Source: Sphingomonas sp.
GTDB lineage: Bacteria; Pseudomonadota; Alphaproteobacteria; Sphingomonadales; Sphingomonadaceae
NCBI RefSeq assembly: GCF_017745215.1
Contig: NZ_JAGHZV010000018.1
Location: 1 to 64,000 of the forward strand
Reading direction: 5' to 3'
Length of the DNA stretch: 64,000 nucleotides
Part shown: positions 17,075 to 26,487 of the stretch, one piece after another
Layout: each line of letters begins with the position of its first letter
How positions within the stretch are numbered: position 1 is the stretch's first letter
Notes under the pieces: generated by a model
Database searches by the model: none
Told to the model about the DNA's origin: nothing
The model's input: only the letters and a program-made list of their open reading frames with translations
Program-made: the position numbers and the translations under genes

Positions 17075-17452
17075 ATGCCCCACATCCTCCTCGTCATGCT
17101 CGGCGGCGCCCTCGGCTCCGCGGCGCGTTTCCTGACCGGCAAGCTGATGCTCGGCTGGCTCGGGCCGAACTACCCCTGGGGCACGCTCACCGTGAACCTC
17201 GCCGGCGGCATGCTGATGGGCGTGCTCGCCGGCAGCCTCGCGCGCTTCGGCCAGGGCGGCGAGAGCTGGCGGCTGCTGCTCGGCGTCGGCGTGCTCGGCG
17301 GCTTCACCACTTTCTCGGCCTTTTCGCTCGACGCGATGGTGATGATCGAGCGCGGCGACTGGATGACCGCGCTCGGCTATGCGCTGGTCTCGGTGATCGG
17401 CTCGCTGATCGCGCTCGCGCTCGGCCTCGCCGCCGTGAGGGCGGTCGCATGA
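17075..17452 (+). CDS. crcB: Fluoride exporter CrcB/FluC
   Basis: 125 residues with four membrane helices, forming a dual-topology fluoride channel. Signature stretches are GGALGSAARFLTG at the N-terminus, WGTLTVNLAGG in helix 2 and GVLGGFTTFSAFSLD in helix 3, which contains the fluoride-coordinating Phe/Thr track. The stop overlaps the rluC start (ATGA), so the two are translationally coupled. No fluoride riboswitch was recognised upstream; a family B repeat lies there instead. Confidence 0.94.
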   Translation: MPHILLVMLGGALGSAARFLTGKLMLGWLGPNYPWGTLTVNLAGGMLMGVLAGSLARFGQGGESWRLLLGVGVLGGFTTFSAFSLDAMVMIERGDWMTALGYALVSVIGSLIALALGLAAVRAVA

Positions 17453-18552
17453 GTAAGGACGAGACCGGCGTCCGCCAGTTCACCGTTGGCGCCGACGACG
17501 ACGGCATCCGGCTCGACCGCTGGTTCAAGCGGCATCTCGAGGACGTCAGCTTCAACATCGTCTCGCGCTGGGCGCGCACCGGCCAGCTCCGCGTCGACGG
17601 CGCGCGCGCGCAGCCGGGCGACCGAGTGACCGCGGGCCAGGTGATCCGCGTCCCTCCGGCCGAAGCGCCCACGCCGGCGGCCAGGGCCAAGCCCCAGCGC
17701 GCGCCGCTCAGCGACGACCAGGTCACGTTCATGCGCGAGATGGTGATCCACAAGGACGCCGCGGCGCTGGTGCTCAACAAGCCGCCCGGCCTCGCGACGC
17801 AGGGCGGCACCAAGACGCATGATCACGTCGACGGCCTGCTCGACGCGCTCCAGTTCGAAGCCGAGGGGCGACCCAAGCTCGTCCACCGGCTCGACAAGGA
17901 CACCTCGGGCGCGCTGCTCCTCGCCCGCTCGGCCCGCGCCGCGGCCTATTTCGCGAAGAGCTTCTCGGGCCGCACGGCCCGAAAAGTCTATTGGGCCCTC
18001 GTCGTCGGCGTGCCCGACATCGCCGATGGGGTGATCGACCTGCCGATCGGCAAGCAGCCGGGCACCGGCGGCGAGAAGATGCATGTCGACGAAAGCGAGA
18101 ACGGCCAGCCCGCCCGCTCGCGCTACCGCGTGATCGAGCGCGCCGGCAACCGCGCCGCCTGGGTCGAGCTCCAGCCCTATACCGGGCGCACGCACCAGCT
18201 GCGCGTCCATATGGCGGCGATCGGCCATCCGATCGTTGGCGACGGCAAATACGGCGGGCAGGAGGCATTCCTGACCGGCGGGATCAGCCGCAAGATGCAC
18301 CTCCACGCGCGGCGCATCCGCATCGACCATCCCGACGGGGGCAAGCTCGACGTCACCGCGCCGCTCCCCGGCCATATCGCCGAATCGCTGTCGACGCTGG
18401 GCTTCGAGGAAGCGCAGGGCGACGCGCTCCCCTTCGACGACGGCCCCACCCCGCCGACGCGCGAGCAGCAGAAGGCGCGCGCGCGCGCGCACGCCAAGAC
18501 CGTCCGCAAGGAGCGCCGCGGCGAGCGGCGGAGCCGGGGCAAGGCGCGCTGA
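17449..18552 (+). CDS. rluC: RluA/RluC-family 23S rRNA pseudouridine synthase
   Basis: 367 residues. An S4 RNA-binding domain (about 10-70, starting DGIRLDRWFKRHL) precedes the RluA catalytic domain with the active-site motif VHRLDKDTSGALLLA, whose Asp is the nucleophile, and GRTHQLRVHM. The C-terminal 40 residues are a basic Arg/Lys tail (KARARAHAKTVRKERRGERR), likely RNA-contacting. The RluC assignment (positions 955/2504/2580) rests on the S4-containing architecture; RluD is less likely. First gene after crcB in a tightly overlapping operon. Confidence 0.88.
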   Translation: MSKDETGVRQFTVGADDDGIRLDRWFKRHLEDVSFNIVSRWARTGQLRVDGARAQPGDRVTAGQVIRVPPAEAPTPAARAKPQRAPLSDDQVTFMREMVIHKDAAALVLNKPPGLATQGGTKTHDHVDGLLDALQFEAEGRPKLVHRLDKDTSGALLLARSARAAAYFAKSFSGRTARKVYWALVVGVPDIADGVIDLPIGKQPGTGGEKMHVDESENGQPARSRYRVIERAGNRAAWVELQPYTGRTHQLRVHMAAIGHPIVGDGKYGGQEAFLTGGISRKMHLHARRIRIDHPDGGKLDVTAPLPGHIAESLSTLGFEEAQGDALPFDDGPTPPTREQQKARARAHAKTVRKERRGERRSRGKAR

Positions 18553-18661
18553 GGTTCCCGGCACCCCATTGTCGCGGCGCCTTCCCTGCCCTAGCAGCGC
18601 GGCAGCTGCGGGGGAGATCGGAGATGTCGAAACACCTCAGGATCGCGGGCCGCGTGCCCGC

Positions 18662-19324
18662 ATGACCAACCGCCTCGCCGTGTTCGATTGCGACGGCACG
18701 CTCGTCGACAGCCAGGCGAACATCTGCCGGGCGATGGAGGCCGCCTTCGCCGAGGCCGGGTTCGAGCCACCCGAGCGCGCGGCGATTCGGCGGATCGTCG
18801 GGCTCAGCCTCGTCCCCGCGATCGCGCGGCTGCTGCCCGAAGGCGATCCCGCGCTCCACGAGGCGATGGCCGACTCGTACAAGCGCGCCTTCTTCGCGAT
18901 GCGATCGAACGGCGCGCTCGACCCCGAGCCGCTGTTCGACGGGATCGCCGAGACGATCGCCGCGCTCGACGCCACGGGCTGGCTGCTCGGCATCGCGACG
19001 GGCAAGTCCGACCGCGGGCTGATCGCGATCCTCGAGCACCATGGCCTGCGCGCGCGCTTCGTCACGCTGCAGACCGCCGACCGGCATCCGTCGAAGCCGC
19101 ACCCCTCGATGCTCGAGGCGGCGATCGCCGAGGCCGGTGCGACGCCCGACACCACCGCGATGATCGGCGACACCAGCTTCGACATCGCGATGGCGCGGGC
19201 CACCGGCGCGCATGCAATCGGCGTCGCATGGGGCTATCATGACCCGCATGAGCTGGCCGAAGCGGGCGCGGCGATGATCGCCGGGCATCCGCTCGATCTC
19301 GTCCGGCAGCTGGAGAGCCTATGA
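18662..19324 (+). CDS. HAD-IA hydrolase (phosphoglycolate phosphatase-like)
   Basis: 220 residues. Motif I FDCDGTLVDSQ, motif II ATGKSDRG, motif III Lys in SKPHPSML, motif IV MIGDTSFDIAMA are all intact; a helical cap lies between I and II. The ATG at 18662 is the natural start (MTNRLAVFDCDG). The last codons overlap the next gene (ATGA). Substrate unknown. It sits between rluC and an ATP12 gene, an order that suggests housekeeping. Confidence 0.88.
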   Translation: MTNRLAVFDCDGTLVDSQANICRAMEAAFAEAGFEPPERAAIRRIVGLSLVPAIARLLPEGDPALHEAMADSYKRAFFAMRSNGALDPEPLFDGIAETIAALDATGWLLGIATGKSDRGLIAILEHHGLRARFVTLQTADRHPSKPHPSMLEAAIAEAGATPDTTAMIGDTSFDIAMARATGAHAIGVAWGYHDPHELAEAGAAMIAGHPLDLVRQLESL

Positions 19325-19542
19325 CCACCCCCGAAGCGCAGGCGCGCAACCGCTATTTCGCGATGGCCGCCGTCAACATCGCCGCCACTGCAGGCGCCGT
19401 GCTCGGCCTCGTGATCGCCGGCCGCTCGTCGAGCTGGGAAGGCAGCGTGCTCGGCGGCGCGATCATCCTGTCGGCGCTCTATGTCATGGCCGTCGTGCCC
19501 CGCGCGATGGCACGCCGCTGGCGGACGCCGCCGGAGGCATGA
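19321..19542 (+). CDS. Small two-helix membrane protein
   Basis: 73 residues with two predicted membrane helices (AAVNIAATAGAVLGLVIAG and VLGGAIILSALYVMAVV) and a basic C-terminus. It overlaps its neighbours on both sides by ATGA, so it is translated within the rluC-HAD-ATP12 operon. Function unknown; its position before an F1-ATPase assembly gene is suggestive only. Confidence 0.8.
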   Translation: MTTPEAQARNRYFAMAAVNIAATAGAVLGLVIAGRSSSWEGSVLGGAIILSALYVMAVVPRAMARRWRTPPEA

Positions 19543-20228
19543 GGCGCTTCTGGAAAGACATCGCCGTCGAGGAGACGGCGCACGGCCACGCATTGCGCCT
19601 CGACGGCCGGCTGGTGCGCACCCCCGGCCGCGCCGAACTCGCGCTGCCGACGCCGCAGCTCGCCGCGGCGATCGCGGGCGAGTGGCACGCAGTGGCGGAG
19701 ACGATCGACCCGCGCGCGATGCCGCTCACCGGCCTCGCCAATGCCGCGATCGATCGCGTGGCGCCGGACCGCGCGCGCTTCGCCGCGAGCCTCGCGGCCT
19801 ATGGCGAGAGCGACCTCACCTGCTACCGCGCCGCCGAGCCGCCGCCGTTGGTCGAGCGCCAGGCCGAGCATTGGGACCCGCTGCTCGACTGGGCGCGCGG
19901 CCGCTACGACGTGCATTTCGAGACGGTTGCGGGGGTGATCCACAAGCCCCAGCCGCCCGCGACGATCGCGCGGCTGGGCGAAGCGGTGGGCGTGCTCGAC
20001 GCGTTCCACCTGGCGGGGCTGTCACCGCTGGTGACGGTCAGCGGCTCGCTGCTGATCGGGCTGGCGCTGCTCGAAGGCGCGGTGTCGCGGGACGTCGCCT
20101 GGGCCGCCGCGCTGGTCGACGAGGCCTGGCAGGCCGAGCAATGGGGCGAGGACGAGCTCGCGACGCTGGCGCGCGAGTCGAAGCGCGGGGAATTCGACGC
20201 GGGCGCGCGGTTCCTGGGGTTGCTCTGA
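19539..20228 (+). CDS. ATP12-family F1-ATPase assembly chaperone
   Basis: 229 residues, the usual length of alphaproteobacterial ATP12, which in mitochondria chaperones the F1 alpha subunit. Typical stretches: RRFWKDIAVEE at the N-terminus, LRLDGRLVRTPGRAELALPT, EWHAVAETIDPRAMPLTGLANAAIDRV and ESDLTCYRAAEP. Last gene of the operon beginning at crcB/rluC. A family B repeat follows and probably marks the end of the transcript. Confidence 0.9.
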   Translation: MRRFWKDIAVEETAHGHALRLDGRLVRTPGRAELALPTPQLAAAIAGEWHAVAETIDPRAMPLTGLANAAIDRVAPDRARFAASLAAYGESDLTCYRAAEPPPLVERQAEHWDPLLDWARGRYDVHFETVAGVIHKPQPPATIARLGEAVGVLDAFHLAGLSPLVTVSGSLLIGLALLEGAVSRDVAWAAALVDEAWQAEQWGEDELATLARESKRGEFDAGARFLGLL

Positions 20229-20242
20229 CACCCACCTCAGTC

Positions 20243-20324
20243 GTCATCCCGGCGAAAGCCGGGACCCAGGGCCGCAAGCGATGCCCTTCGTAACTCTGGG
20301 TCCCGGCTTTCGCCGGGATGACGG
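20243..20324 (-). repeat. Family B double-hairpin repeat, copy 2
   Basis: Same arms as copy 1 (CGTCATCCCGGCGAAAGCCGGG and inverse), with the asymmetric centre reversed (GGCCGCAAGCGATGCCCTTCGTAAC). Located between the convergent ATP12 and gmk genes. Confidence 0.95.
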
Positions 20325-20347
20325 TTAGGCAGTGGCGCGTCCGGAAC

Positions 20348-21004
20348 TCACCCCGACTTGGTCAGGCTCCGGATGAAGCCGATCAGCCCGGTCTGGCGCG
20401 AGCGCTTCAGCCGCTCTGCGTTCAGGATCGTGTGCACCGACGAATAGCATTCCTCGACGTCGTCGTTGACCAGGACATAGTCATAGCCGTCCCAGTGGCT
20501 GACTTCATTCTCGGCCCGCGCCATCCGCCGGTCGATCACCTCGGCGGTGTCGGTCGCGCGCTTGTCGAGCCGCTCGCGCAGCACCTTGAGCGACGGCGGC
20601 AGGATGAACACCCGCACCACGTCGCCGCCGGCGAGCTGGAACAGCTGCTGCGCGCCCTGCCAGTCGATATCGAACAGCACGTCGCGGCCCGAGGCGAGGA
20701 TCTGGTCGACCTGCGCCTTGGGCGTGCCGTAGCGATGGTCGAAGACATGCGCCCATTCGAGGAACTCGTGGTTCGCGACCATCGCGCGAAACCCCTCGAG
20801 ATCGGTGAAATGATAGTCGACGCCGTCCTTCTCGCCCGGGCGCGGCGCGCGGGTGGTGTAGGAGACCGACATCTCCAGCTGGTTGTCGGCGCCGAGCAGC
20901 TTGCGCGCGATCGTCGACTTGCCCGCACCCGACGGCGAGGACAGGACGAACAGCACGCCGCGGCGCTTGAAGCCATGCGGATCGGATTCGGTGCGCTGGG
21001 GCAT
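20348..21004 (-). CDS. gmk: Guanylate kinase
   Basis: Phosphorylates GMP to GDP in purine nucleotide supply. 218 residues. P-loop LSSPSGAGKSTIARKLL near residue 18, the GMP-binding stretch SYTTRAPRPGEKDGVDYHF, and DIDWQGAQQL. Starts at ATG 21004. It is converged on by the ATP12 gene. Normal length and all key residues are present. Confidence 0.97.
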   Translation of the reverse strand: MPQRTESDPHGFKRRGVLFVLSSPSGAGKSTIARKLLGADNQLEMSVSYTTRAPRPGEKDGVDYHFTDLEGFRAMVANHEFLEWAHVFDHRYGTPKAQVDQILASGRDVLFDIDWQGAQQLFQLAGGDVVRVFILPPSLKVLRERLDKRATDTAEVIDRRMARAENEVSHWDGYDYVLVNDDVEECYSSVHTILNAERLKRSRQTGLIGFIRSLTKSG

Positions 21005-21063
21005 GGGCGCTAGTGGCCCGGCAGCCAGGGGCCGTCAAGCGCCAGTCGCCGCGCGGGTGTCGC

Positions 21064-21261
21064 CTAACGATACCGCCGCTTGCGTCCGAACAACAGCCGG
21101 GCCACCAGCCATAGCAGTCCGCCGACGATCCAGCCGATCGGGCCGAGTCGCTTGAGCACGCGCTCGACGGCGACTCCGAGCGCCATGCCCTTCAGGCCGC
21201 CATGGCCATCGCGCCGATCGATCGAGCGGCCGATCAGCGCGCCCATGATCTTGCCGATCAC
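21064..21261 (-). CDS. Small IGRSIDRRDG-motif membrane protein, second tandem copy
   Basis: 65 residues: MIGKIMGALIGRSIDRRDGHGG, then MALGVAVERVLKRLGPIGWIVGGLLWLVARLLFG and a basic tail (RKRRYR). It is a paralogue of the upstream gene; both share the N-terminal IGRSIDRRDGxGG block, a Gly-rich helix and a C-terminal membrane helix. Its ATG overlaps the stop of the first copy (ATGA), so the pair is translationally coupled. No function is known. Confidence 0.78.
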   Translation of the reverse strand: MIGKIMGALIGRSIDRRDGHGGLKGMALGVAVERVLKRLGPIGWIVGGLLWLVARLLFGRKRRYR

Positions 21262-21458
21262 GGCGCGGTCGCCGGCTGGAGCCTGGCCGAGACATAACGC
21301 GCGCCGAGCACCGCACCGCCCAGCAGCAGCGCCGCCGGCACCACGCGCTTGGCGACTTCCCAGGCGCCGACGCCGAGGATGGCGCCCATCGTGCCGCCCT
21401 CGCCGTCGCGACGGTCGATGCTGCGGCCGATCCAGCCTGCGATTGCGTCCCCGATCAT
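21258..21458 (-). CDS. Small IGRSIDRRDG-motif membrane protein, first tandem copy
   Basis: 66 residues, not listed separately in the ORF track because it is the C-terminal end of a long readthrough ORF. It begins MIGDAIAGWIGRSIDRRDGEGG at the ATG at 21458, followed by TMGAILGVGAWEVAKRVVPAALLLGGAVLGARYV. The alignment with the downstream paralogue is gap-free over roughly 60 residues. A family C repeat lies upstream, between this gene and fumC. Confidence 0.75.
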   Translation of the reverse strand: MIGDAIAGWIGRSIDRRDGEGGTMGAILGVGAWEVAKRVVPAALLLGGAVLGARYVSARLQPATAP

Positions 21459-21517
21459 GGTCTTCCTTCCCGAAACTGGTTCGGGAGAAAAGCGATCGAG
21501 AGGGGGGCGGGTTCCCT

Positions 21518-21684
21518 CAATCCTCCCCCAGCTTGCTGGGGGAGGGGGACCGCCGAAGGCGGTGGAGGGGCGCCGCGAAGCGGCGTTTGTCCTGAGCTTC
21601 GAGCGGGCCCCGCGCCTTCGGCGCGCCCCTCCACCACCGCCTTCGGCGGCGGTCCCCCTCCCCTGCTGTGCAGGGGAGGAATTG
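21518..21684. repeat. Family C element, copy 2
   Basis: Starts CAATCCTCCCCCAGCTTGCTGGGGGAGGGGGACC and ends GGTCCCCCTCCCCTGCTGTGCAGGGGAGGAATTG, with small hairpins inside (CCGCCgaaGGCGG, GCCGCgaaGCGGC). It lies just after the fumC stop and before the tandem small genes. Confidence 0.85.
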
Positions 21685-21688
21685 GACA

Positions 21689-23080
<1,392 letters not shown>

Positions 23081-23158
23081 GGGGTCCTCCGGAAGGCGTT
23101 TCGCGCGCGCTCTAGGCGCAAGCGGGCCCGCAGGACAACCCGCCGGACGTGTTTGGAG

Positions 23159-23286
23159 TGCGCCTCACGGCGCATGGCGGTGCCGGCCCGCTCCCCCTCC
23201 CGGCCACCCAACGACAGTGTATTCTATGGGTGGCCGAGAGGGGGAGCGGGCTGGCGCCGCCTCAAAACGCGCTCTTCGCGCGTTTT
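23159..23286. repeat. Family A element, copy 2, with flanking hairpins
   Basis: A 35-bp imperfect inverted repeat (23176-23210 and 23227-23261) around the loop ACGACAGTGTATTCTA, nearly the same core and loop as copy 1. Left hairpin TGCGCC tcac GGCGCA (23159-23174); right hairpin AAAACGCGC tcttc GCGCGTTTT (23264-23286). The right hairpin lies 12 bases beyond the sspB stop and ends in four Ts on the minus strand, so it probably terminates sspB. Confidence 0.85.
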
Positions 23287-23297
23287 CAAACAAACGC

Positions 23298-23795
23298 TCA
23301 CTTCTTTCGCTTGAAGTCCACCGAGACGACGTTCGAGCCTTCGTCAGACCCGCCCTTGCCGGTGCTGCCGGTGCCCGGACCGTCGTTCTCCGCTTCCTCG
23401 ACCGGATCGGGGCCGTCGGGACCCTCCTGCGCCTGGAAGCGCAGCTCGAAGTTCACCGCGGGATCGTGGAAGCCGGTGATCGCCGCGAAGGGAATCACCA
23501 GCGTTGCGGGCACCTGGTTGAAGCTCAGCCCCACCGAAAAGCGCTCGGCGTCGACGTTCAGGTCCCAGAAGCGATGCTGGAGGACGATCGTCATCTCGTC
23601 CGGGAAGCGCTCGATCAGCCGCTGCGGGATGTCGACGCCCGGCGCGTGCGTCTTGAAGGTGATGTAGAAATGGTGCCCGCCGGGCAGCCCGCCGGTCTTG
23701 GCGACCGAGCCGAGCACGCGCCCCACCACGGCGCGCAGGGCCTCCTGCACGATCTCGTCATAGGGAATCAGGCTGTCGGGTACGCTCGAGCTCAT
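23298..23795 (-). CDS. sspB: SspB, alphaproteobacterial ClpXP adaptor
   Basis: 165 residues. SspB tethers ssrA-tagged or other substrates to ClpXP. The N-terminal substrate-binding fold ([48 protein letters not shown]) is the alpha-type SspB pattern. A Gly/Asp/Glu-rich linker leads to a C-terminal ClpX-binding tail ending [10 protein letters not shown]. It is divergent from hisB with about 70 bases between the starts. A hairpin of repeat A lies directly downstream. Confidence 0.9.
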   Translation of the reverse strand: MSSSVPDSLIPYDEIVQEALRAVVGRVLGSVAKTGGLPGGHHFYITFKTHAPGVDIPQRLIERFPDEMTIVLQHRFWDLNVDAERFSVGLSFNQVPATLVIPFAAITGFHDPAVNFELRFQAQEGPDGPDPVEEAENDGPGTGSTGKGGSDEGSNVVSVDFKRKK

Positions 23796-23867
23796 GTGTC
23801 TGGACTAGCGGGTCCTAGTCTGCGGTCAAGATTGCATGGACGCGGCGAACCGCTATGTGGGGCGCCG

Positions 23868-24455
23868 ATGCGCACCGCGACCGTCAGCCGCAAGACGAGC
23901 GAGACCTCGATCGACGTCACCGTCAACCTCGACGGGACCGGCGTCTATACCGTCTCTACGGGCATCGGCTTCTTCGATCACATGCTCGAGCAGCTCTCGC
24001 GCCACTCGCTGATCGACCTCGACGTGAAGACCGTCGGCGACCTCCACATCGACCAGCACCACACGGTCGAAGACACGGGACTCGCGATCGGCGAAGCGGT
24101 GGCCAGGGCGCTCGGCGACAAGAAGGGCATTCGTCGCTACGCCGACGCGCTCTCGCCGATGGACGAGACGCTCACGCGAGTCGCGGTGGACATCTCCGGG
24201 CGGCCGTTCCTCGTGTTCAAGACCGAGTTCAGCCAGAAGCGGCTCGGCGAGATGGACACCGAGATGTTCGAGCATTGGTTCCACAGCTTCGCGCAGACCG
24301 CCGGGATCACGCTCCACGTCGAGACGCTCTACGGCTCGAACAACCACCATATCGCCGAAAGCGCGTTCAAGGGCCTCGCCCGCGCGCTGCGCCAGGCCGT
24401 CGAGATCGACCCGCGCAAGGCCGATGCCATCCCCTCCACCAAGGGCGTGCTGTGA
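23868..24455 (+). CDS. hisB: Imidazoleglycerol-phosphate dehydratase HisB
   Basis: Sixth step of histidine synthesis. 195 residues, a monofunctional HisB without the phosphatase domain. The Mn-binding motifs are present: [27 protein letters not shown] and, in the second half, [12 protein letters not shown] and [17 protein letters not shown]. The ATG at 23868 is the natural start; the track ORF runs upstream through sspB. First gene of the his operon; its TGA overlaps the yciI ATG by one base. Confidence 0.97.
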   Translation: MRTATVSRKTSETSIDVTVNLDGTGVYTVSTGIGFFDHMLEQLSRHSLIDLDVKTVGDLHIDQHHTVEDTGLAIGEAVARALGDKKGIRRYADALSPMDETLTRVAVDISGRPFLVFKTEFSQKRLGEMDTEMFEHWFHSFAQTAGITLHVETLYGSNNHHIAESAFKGLARALRQAVEIDPRKADAIPSTKGVL

Positions 24456-24739
24456 TGATCCTCGTGCTGCTGACCTACAAAGTCTCCGAAGCGACCATCC
24501 TCGAGCTGCGCCCGGCGCATCGCGACTGGCTGGCGGCGGGCATGGCCGAAGGGCGGCTGCTCGCAGCGGGGCGCAAGGTGCCGGTGACCGGCGGCATGTT
24601 CATGGTCCGCGGCACCGTCGACGAAGCGAAGGCCTGGATCGAGAGCGATCCCTTCCGCCTCGCGGGCGCGGCCGACTATGAATTCGTCGAGATCGAAGTG
24701 ACGATGGCCGCGCCGGAGCTGGCCGCGCTCACCGCATGA
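24455..24739 (+). CDS. YciI-family protein inside the his operon
   Basis: 94 residues forming one YciI/YCII dimeric alpha+beta barrel domain, beginning [26 protein letters not shown]. The conserved His is in RPAHRDWL, with an Asp in the SDPF stretch (AWIESDPFRLAG). YciI-type proteins have mostly unknown reactions. Overlaps hisB by one base and hisH by ATGA, so it is part of the translated his operon. Confidence 0.85.
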   Translation: MILVLLTYKVSEATILELRPAHRDWLAAGMAEGRLLAAGRKVPVTGGMFMVRGTVDEAKAWIESDPFRLAGAADYEFVEIEVTMAAPELAALTA

Positions 24740-25338
24740 GCATCGCGCTGATCGACTATGGCGCGGGCAATCTCCACTCGGTCCACAATGCGCTGAAGGC
24801 GGCGGGCGCGCGCGACGTCACGGTGACTGCCGATCCCGAGGTCGTGCTTCGCGCGGACCGAGTCGTGCTCCCCGGCGTCGGCGCCTTCGCGGCCTGCGCG
24901 GGCGGGCTGCGCGGCATCCCCGGCATGGTCGCGGCGATCGAGGAGCGCGTGCTCGAGCGCGGTGCGCCGTTCCTCGGCGTGTGCGTCGGCATGCAGCTGA
25001 TGGCCGAGACCGGCGAGGAGTTCGGCACCCACCCCGGGCTCGGCTGGATCAAGGGGAGCGTGCGCGCGATTCGTCCGTCGGAGGCCGTGCGCGTGCCTCA
25101 CATGGGCTGGAACGACGTCGTCCCCCTCGCCGATCATCCGCTGATCGAGCCCGGCGAGGCCTATTTCCTCCACAGCTTCGCCTTCGAAGGCGAGGACGTG
25201 CTTGCGACCACCGACCATGGCGGCGCGCTGACCGCCGCGATCGGCCGCGGCAACCTCGCCGGCGTCCAGTTCCACCCCGAGAAGAGCCAGCGCTACGGCA
25301 TCGCGCTGCTGGAGAGGTTCCTGCAATGGCGGCCCTGA
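24736..25338 (+). CDS. hisH: Imidazole glycerol phosphate synthase glutaminase subunit HisH
   Basis: Releases ammonia from glutamine and channels it to HisF. 200 residues, class I glutamine amidotransferase. Catalytic Cys in FLGVCVGMQLM; catalytic His and Glu in VQFHPEKSQRYG. The N-terminus IDYGAGNLHSVHNAL is the family landmark. The start overlaps the stop of the yciI gene (ATGA). A family C repeat separates it from hisA. Confidence 0.97.
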   Translation: MSIALIDYGAGNLHSVHNALKAAGARDVTVTADPEVVLRADRVVLPGVGAFAACAGGLRGIPGMVAAIEERVLERGAPFLGVCVGMQLMAETGEEFGTHPGLGWIKGSVRAIRPSEAVRVPHMGWNDVVPLADHPLIEPGEAYFLHSFAFEGEDVLATTDHGGALTAAIGRGNLAGVQFHPEKSQRYGIALLERFLQWRP

Positions 25339-25345
25339 ACCTTCT

Positions 25346-25510
25346 TAAATCCTCCCCCAGCTTGCTGGGGGAGGGGGACCATGCGAAGCATGGTGGAGGG
25401 GTGCCGCGAAGCGGCGCTTGTGCTGAACTGAAAGCGGCTCCCGCGCCTTCGGCGCGGCCCCTCCACCGCCTTCGGCGGTCCCCCTCCCCTGCTGCGCAGG
25501 GGAGGATTTA
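25346..25510. repeat. Family C element, copy 3, inside the his operon
   Basis: Terminal inverted repeat TAAATCCTCC and GGAGGATTTA (10 bp) encloses a G/C-rich body like copies 1 and 2 (CAGCTTGCTGGGGGAGGGGGACC; CCTTCGGCGGTCCCCCTCCCCTGCTGCGCAGGGG). It starts 7 bases after the hisH stop and ends one base before the hisA ATG, so the element's end GGGGAGGA serves as the hisA Shine-Dalgarno. Confidence 0.88.
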
Positions 25511-26242
25511 ATGGCCTTGATCATCTTCCCCGCGATCGATCTCAAGGCCGGTCAGGTCGTGCGCCTGGCCGAGGGCGACATGGACCGCGCCACCGTCTAT
25601 GGCGACGACCCCGCTGCACAGGCCGAGCTGTTCCGGAACGCCGGCGCCGAATGGCTCCACGTCGTCGACCTCGACGGCGCCTTCGCGGGCGAATCGGTCA
25701 ACGGCCCGGCGGTCGCGGCCATCCTCGAGCGCTTCGGCGGCAAGGTCCAGCTCGGCGGCGGGATCCGCAACCGCGATTCGATCGAGCGCTGGCTCGACCT
25801 CGGCGTCGCGCGCGTGGTGATCGGCACCGCGGCGCTCGAGAACCCCGAGCTGGTCCACGCGGCGGCGCGCGACAATCGGGGGCGGATCGTGGTGGCGGTC
25901 GATGCGCGCGACGGCATGGTCGCGACACGCGGCTGGGCCGATGTGTCGAGCGTCAGCGTCACCGAACTGGCCAGGCGCTTCGAGGATGCGGGCGTCGCGG
26001 CGCTGCTGTTCACCGACGTCGGCCGCGACGGTCTGCTCAAGGGCTGCAACGTCGAGGCGACGGTGGCGCTCGCGAAGGCCGCGGGCATCCCGGTGATCGC
26101 CAGCGGCGGGGTGAGCGGGATCGAGGACATCCACGCGCTCGCGCCGCATGTCGCCGACGGGATCGAGGGCGTGATCACGGGCAGGGCGCTGTACGATGGG
26201 CGGCTCGACCTCGGCGAAGCGATCCGGGTGGCGGCGGCATGA
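25511..26242 (+). CDS. hisA: ProFAR isomerase HisA
   Basis: Fourth step of histidine synthesis, a TIM-barrel isomerase. 243 residues. Catalytic Asp in [14 protein letters not shown] at the N-terminus and second Asp in [15 protein letters not shown]; phosphate-binding loops GGGIRN and ASGGVSG. The ribosome-binding site GGGGAGGA belongs to the family C repeat, so insertion of the repeat appears to have preserved or created translation initiation. The stop overlaps the next gene (ATGA). Confidence 0.97.
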   Translation: MALIIFPAIDLKAGQVVRLAEGDMDRATVYGDDPAAQAELFRNAGAEWLHVVDLDGAFAGESVNGPAVAAILERFGGKVQLGGGIRNRDSIERWLDLGVARVVIGTAALENPELVHAAARDNRGRIVVAVDARDGMVATRGWADVSSVSVTELARRFEDAGVAALLFTDVGRDGLLKGCNVEATVALAKAAGIPVIASGGVSGIEDIHALAPHVADGIEGVITGRALYDGRLDLGEAIRVAAA

Positions 26243-26487
26243 GCGCGCATCTCGCCGCGCTGCTGATGCTCGCAGTCGTGATTCCGGGCGCGTTCATCAC
26301 CCAGAGCGATTTCCGCCAGGGCCGCTCGCGCTTCTGGCTGTCGCCCAGCATCGTCAGGCAATGGCAGTTCGACCGGGCGGCGAGCCCGACGGGCTTCTGG
26401 GTTTCCACCGCGGTCAACGTCGCGCTGATCGCGCTGCTGGTCGTCGTCGGCATCCTCATCCTGATCCGGCCGGACCACATCGGATGA
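26239..26487 (+). CDS. Small membrane protein between hisA and hisF
   Basis: 82 residues with two membrane helices: [17 protein letters not shown] near the N-terminus and [18 protein letters not shown] near the C-terminus, with a short loop ([16 protein letters not shown]). It overlaps hisA and hisF by four bases each (ATGA), so its translation is coupled within the operon. Function unknown; it may be an operon passenger. Confidence 0.8.
   Translation: MSAHLAALLMLAVVIPGAFITQSDFRQGRSRFWLSPSIVRQWQFDRAASPTGFWVSTAVNVALIALLVVVGILILIRPDHIG

Noticed and set aside
23796-23867. Histidine attenuator or leader peptide before hisB
   Set aside because: The gap is about 70 bases with no His-rich reading frame or terminator hairpin.
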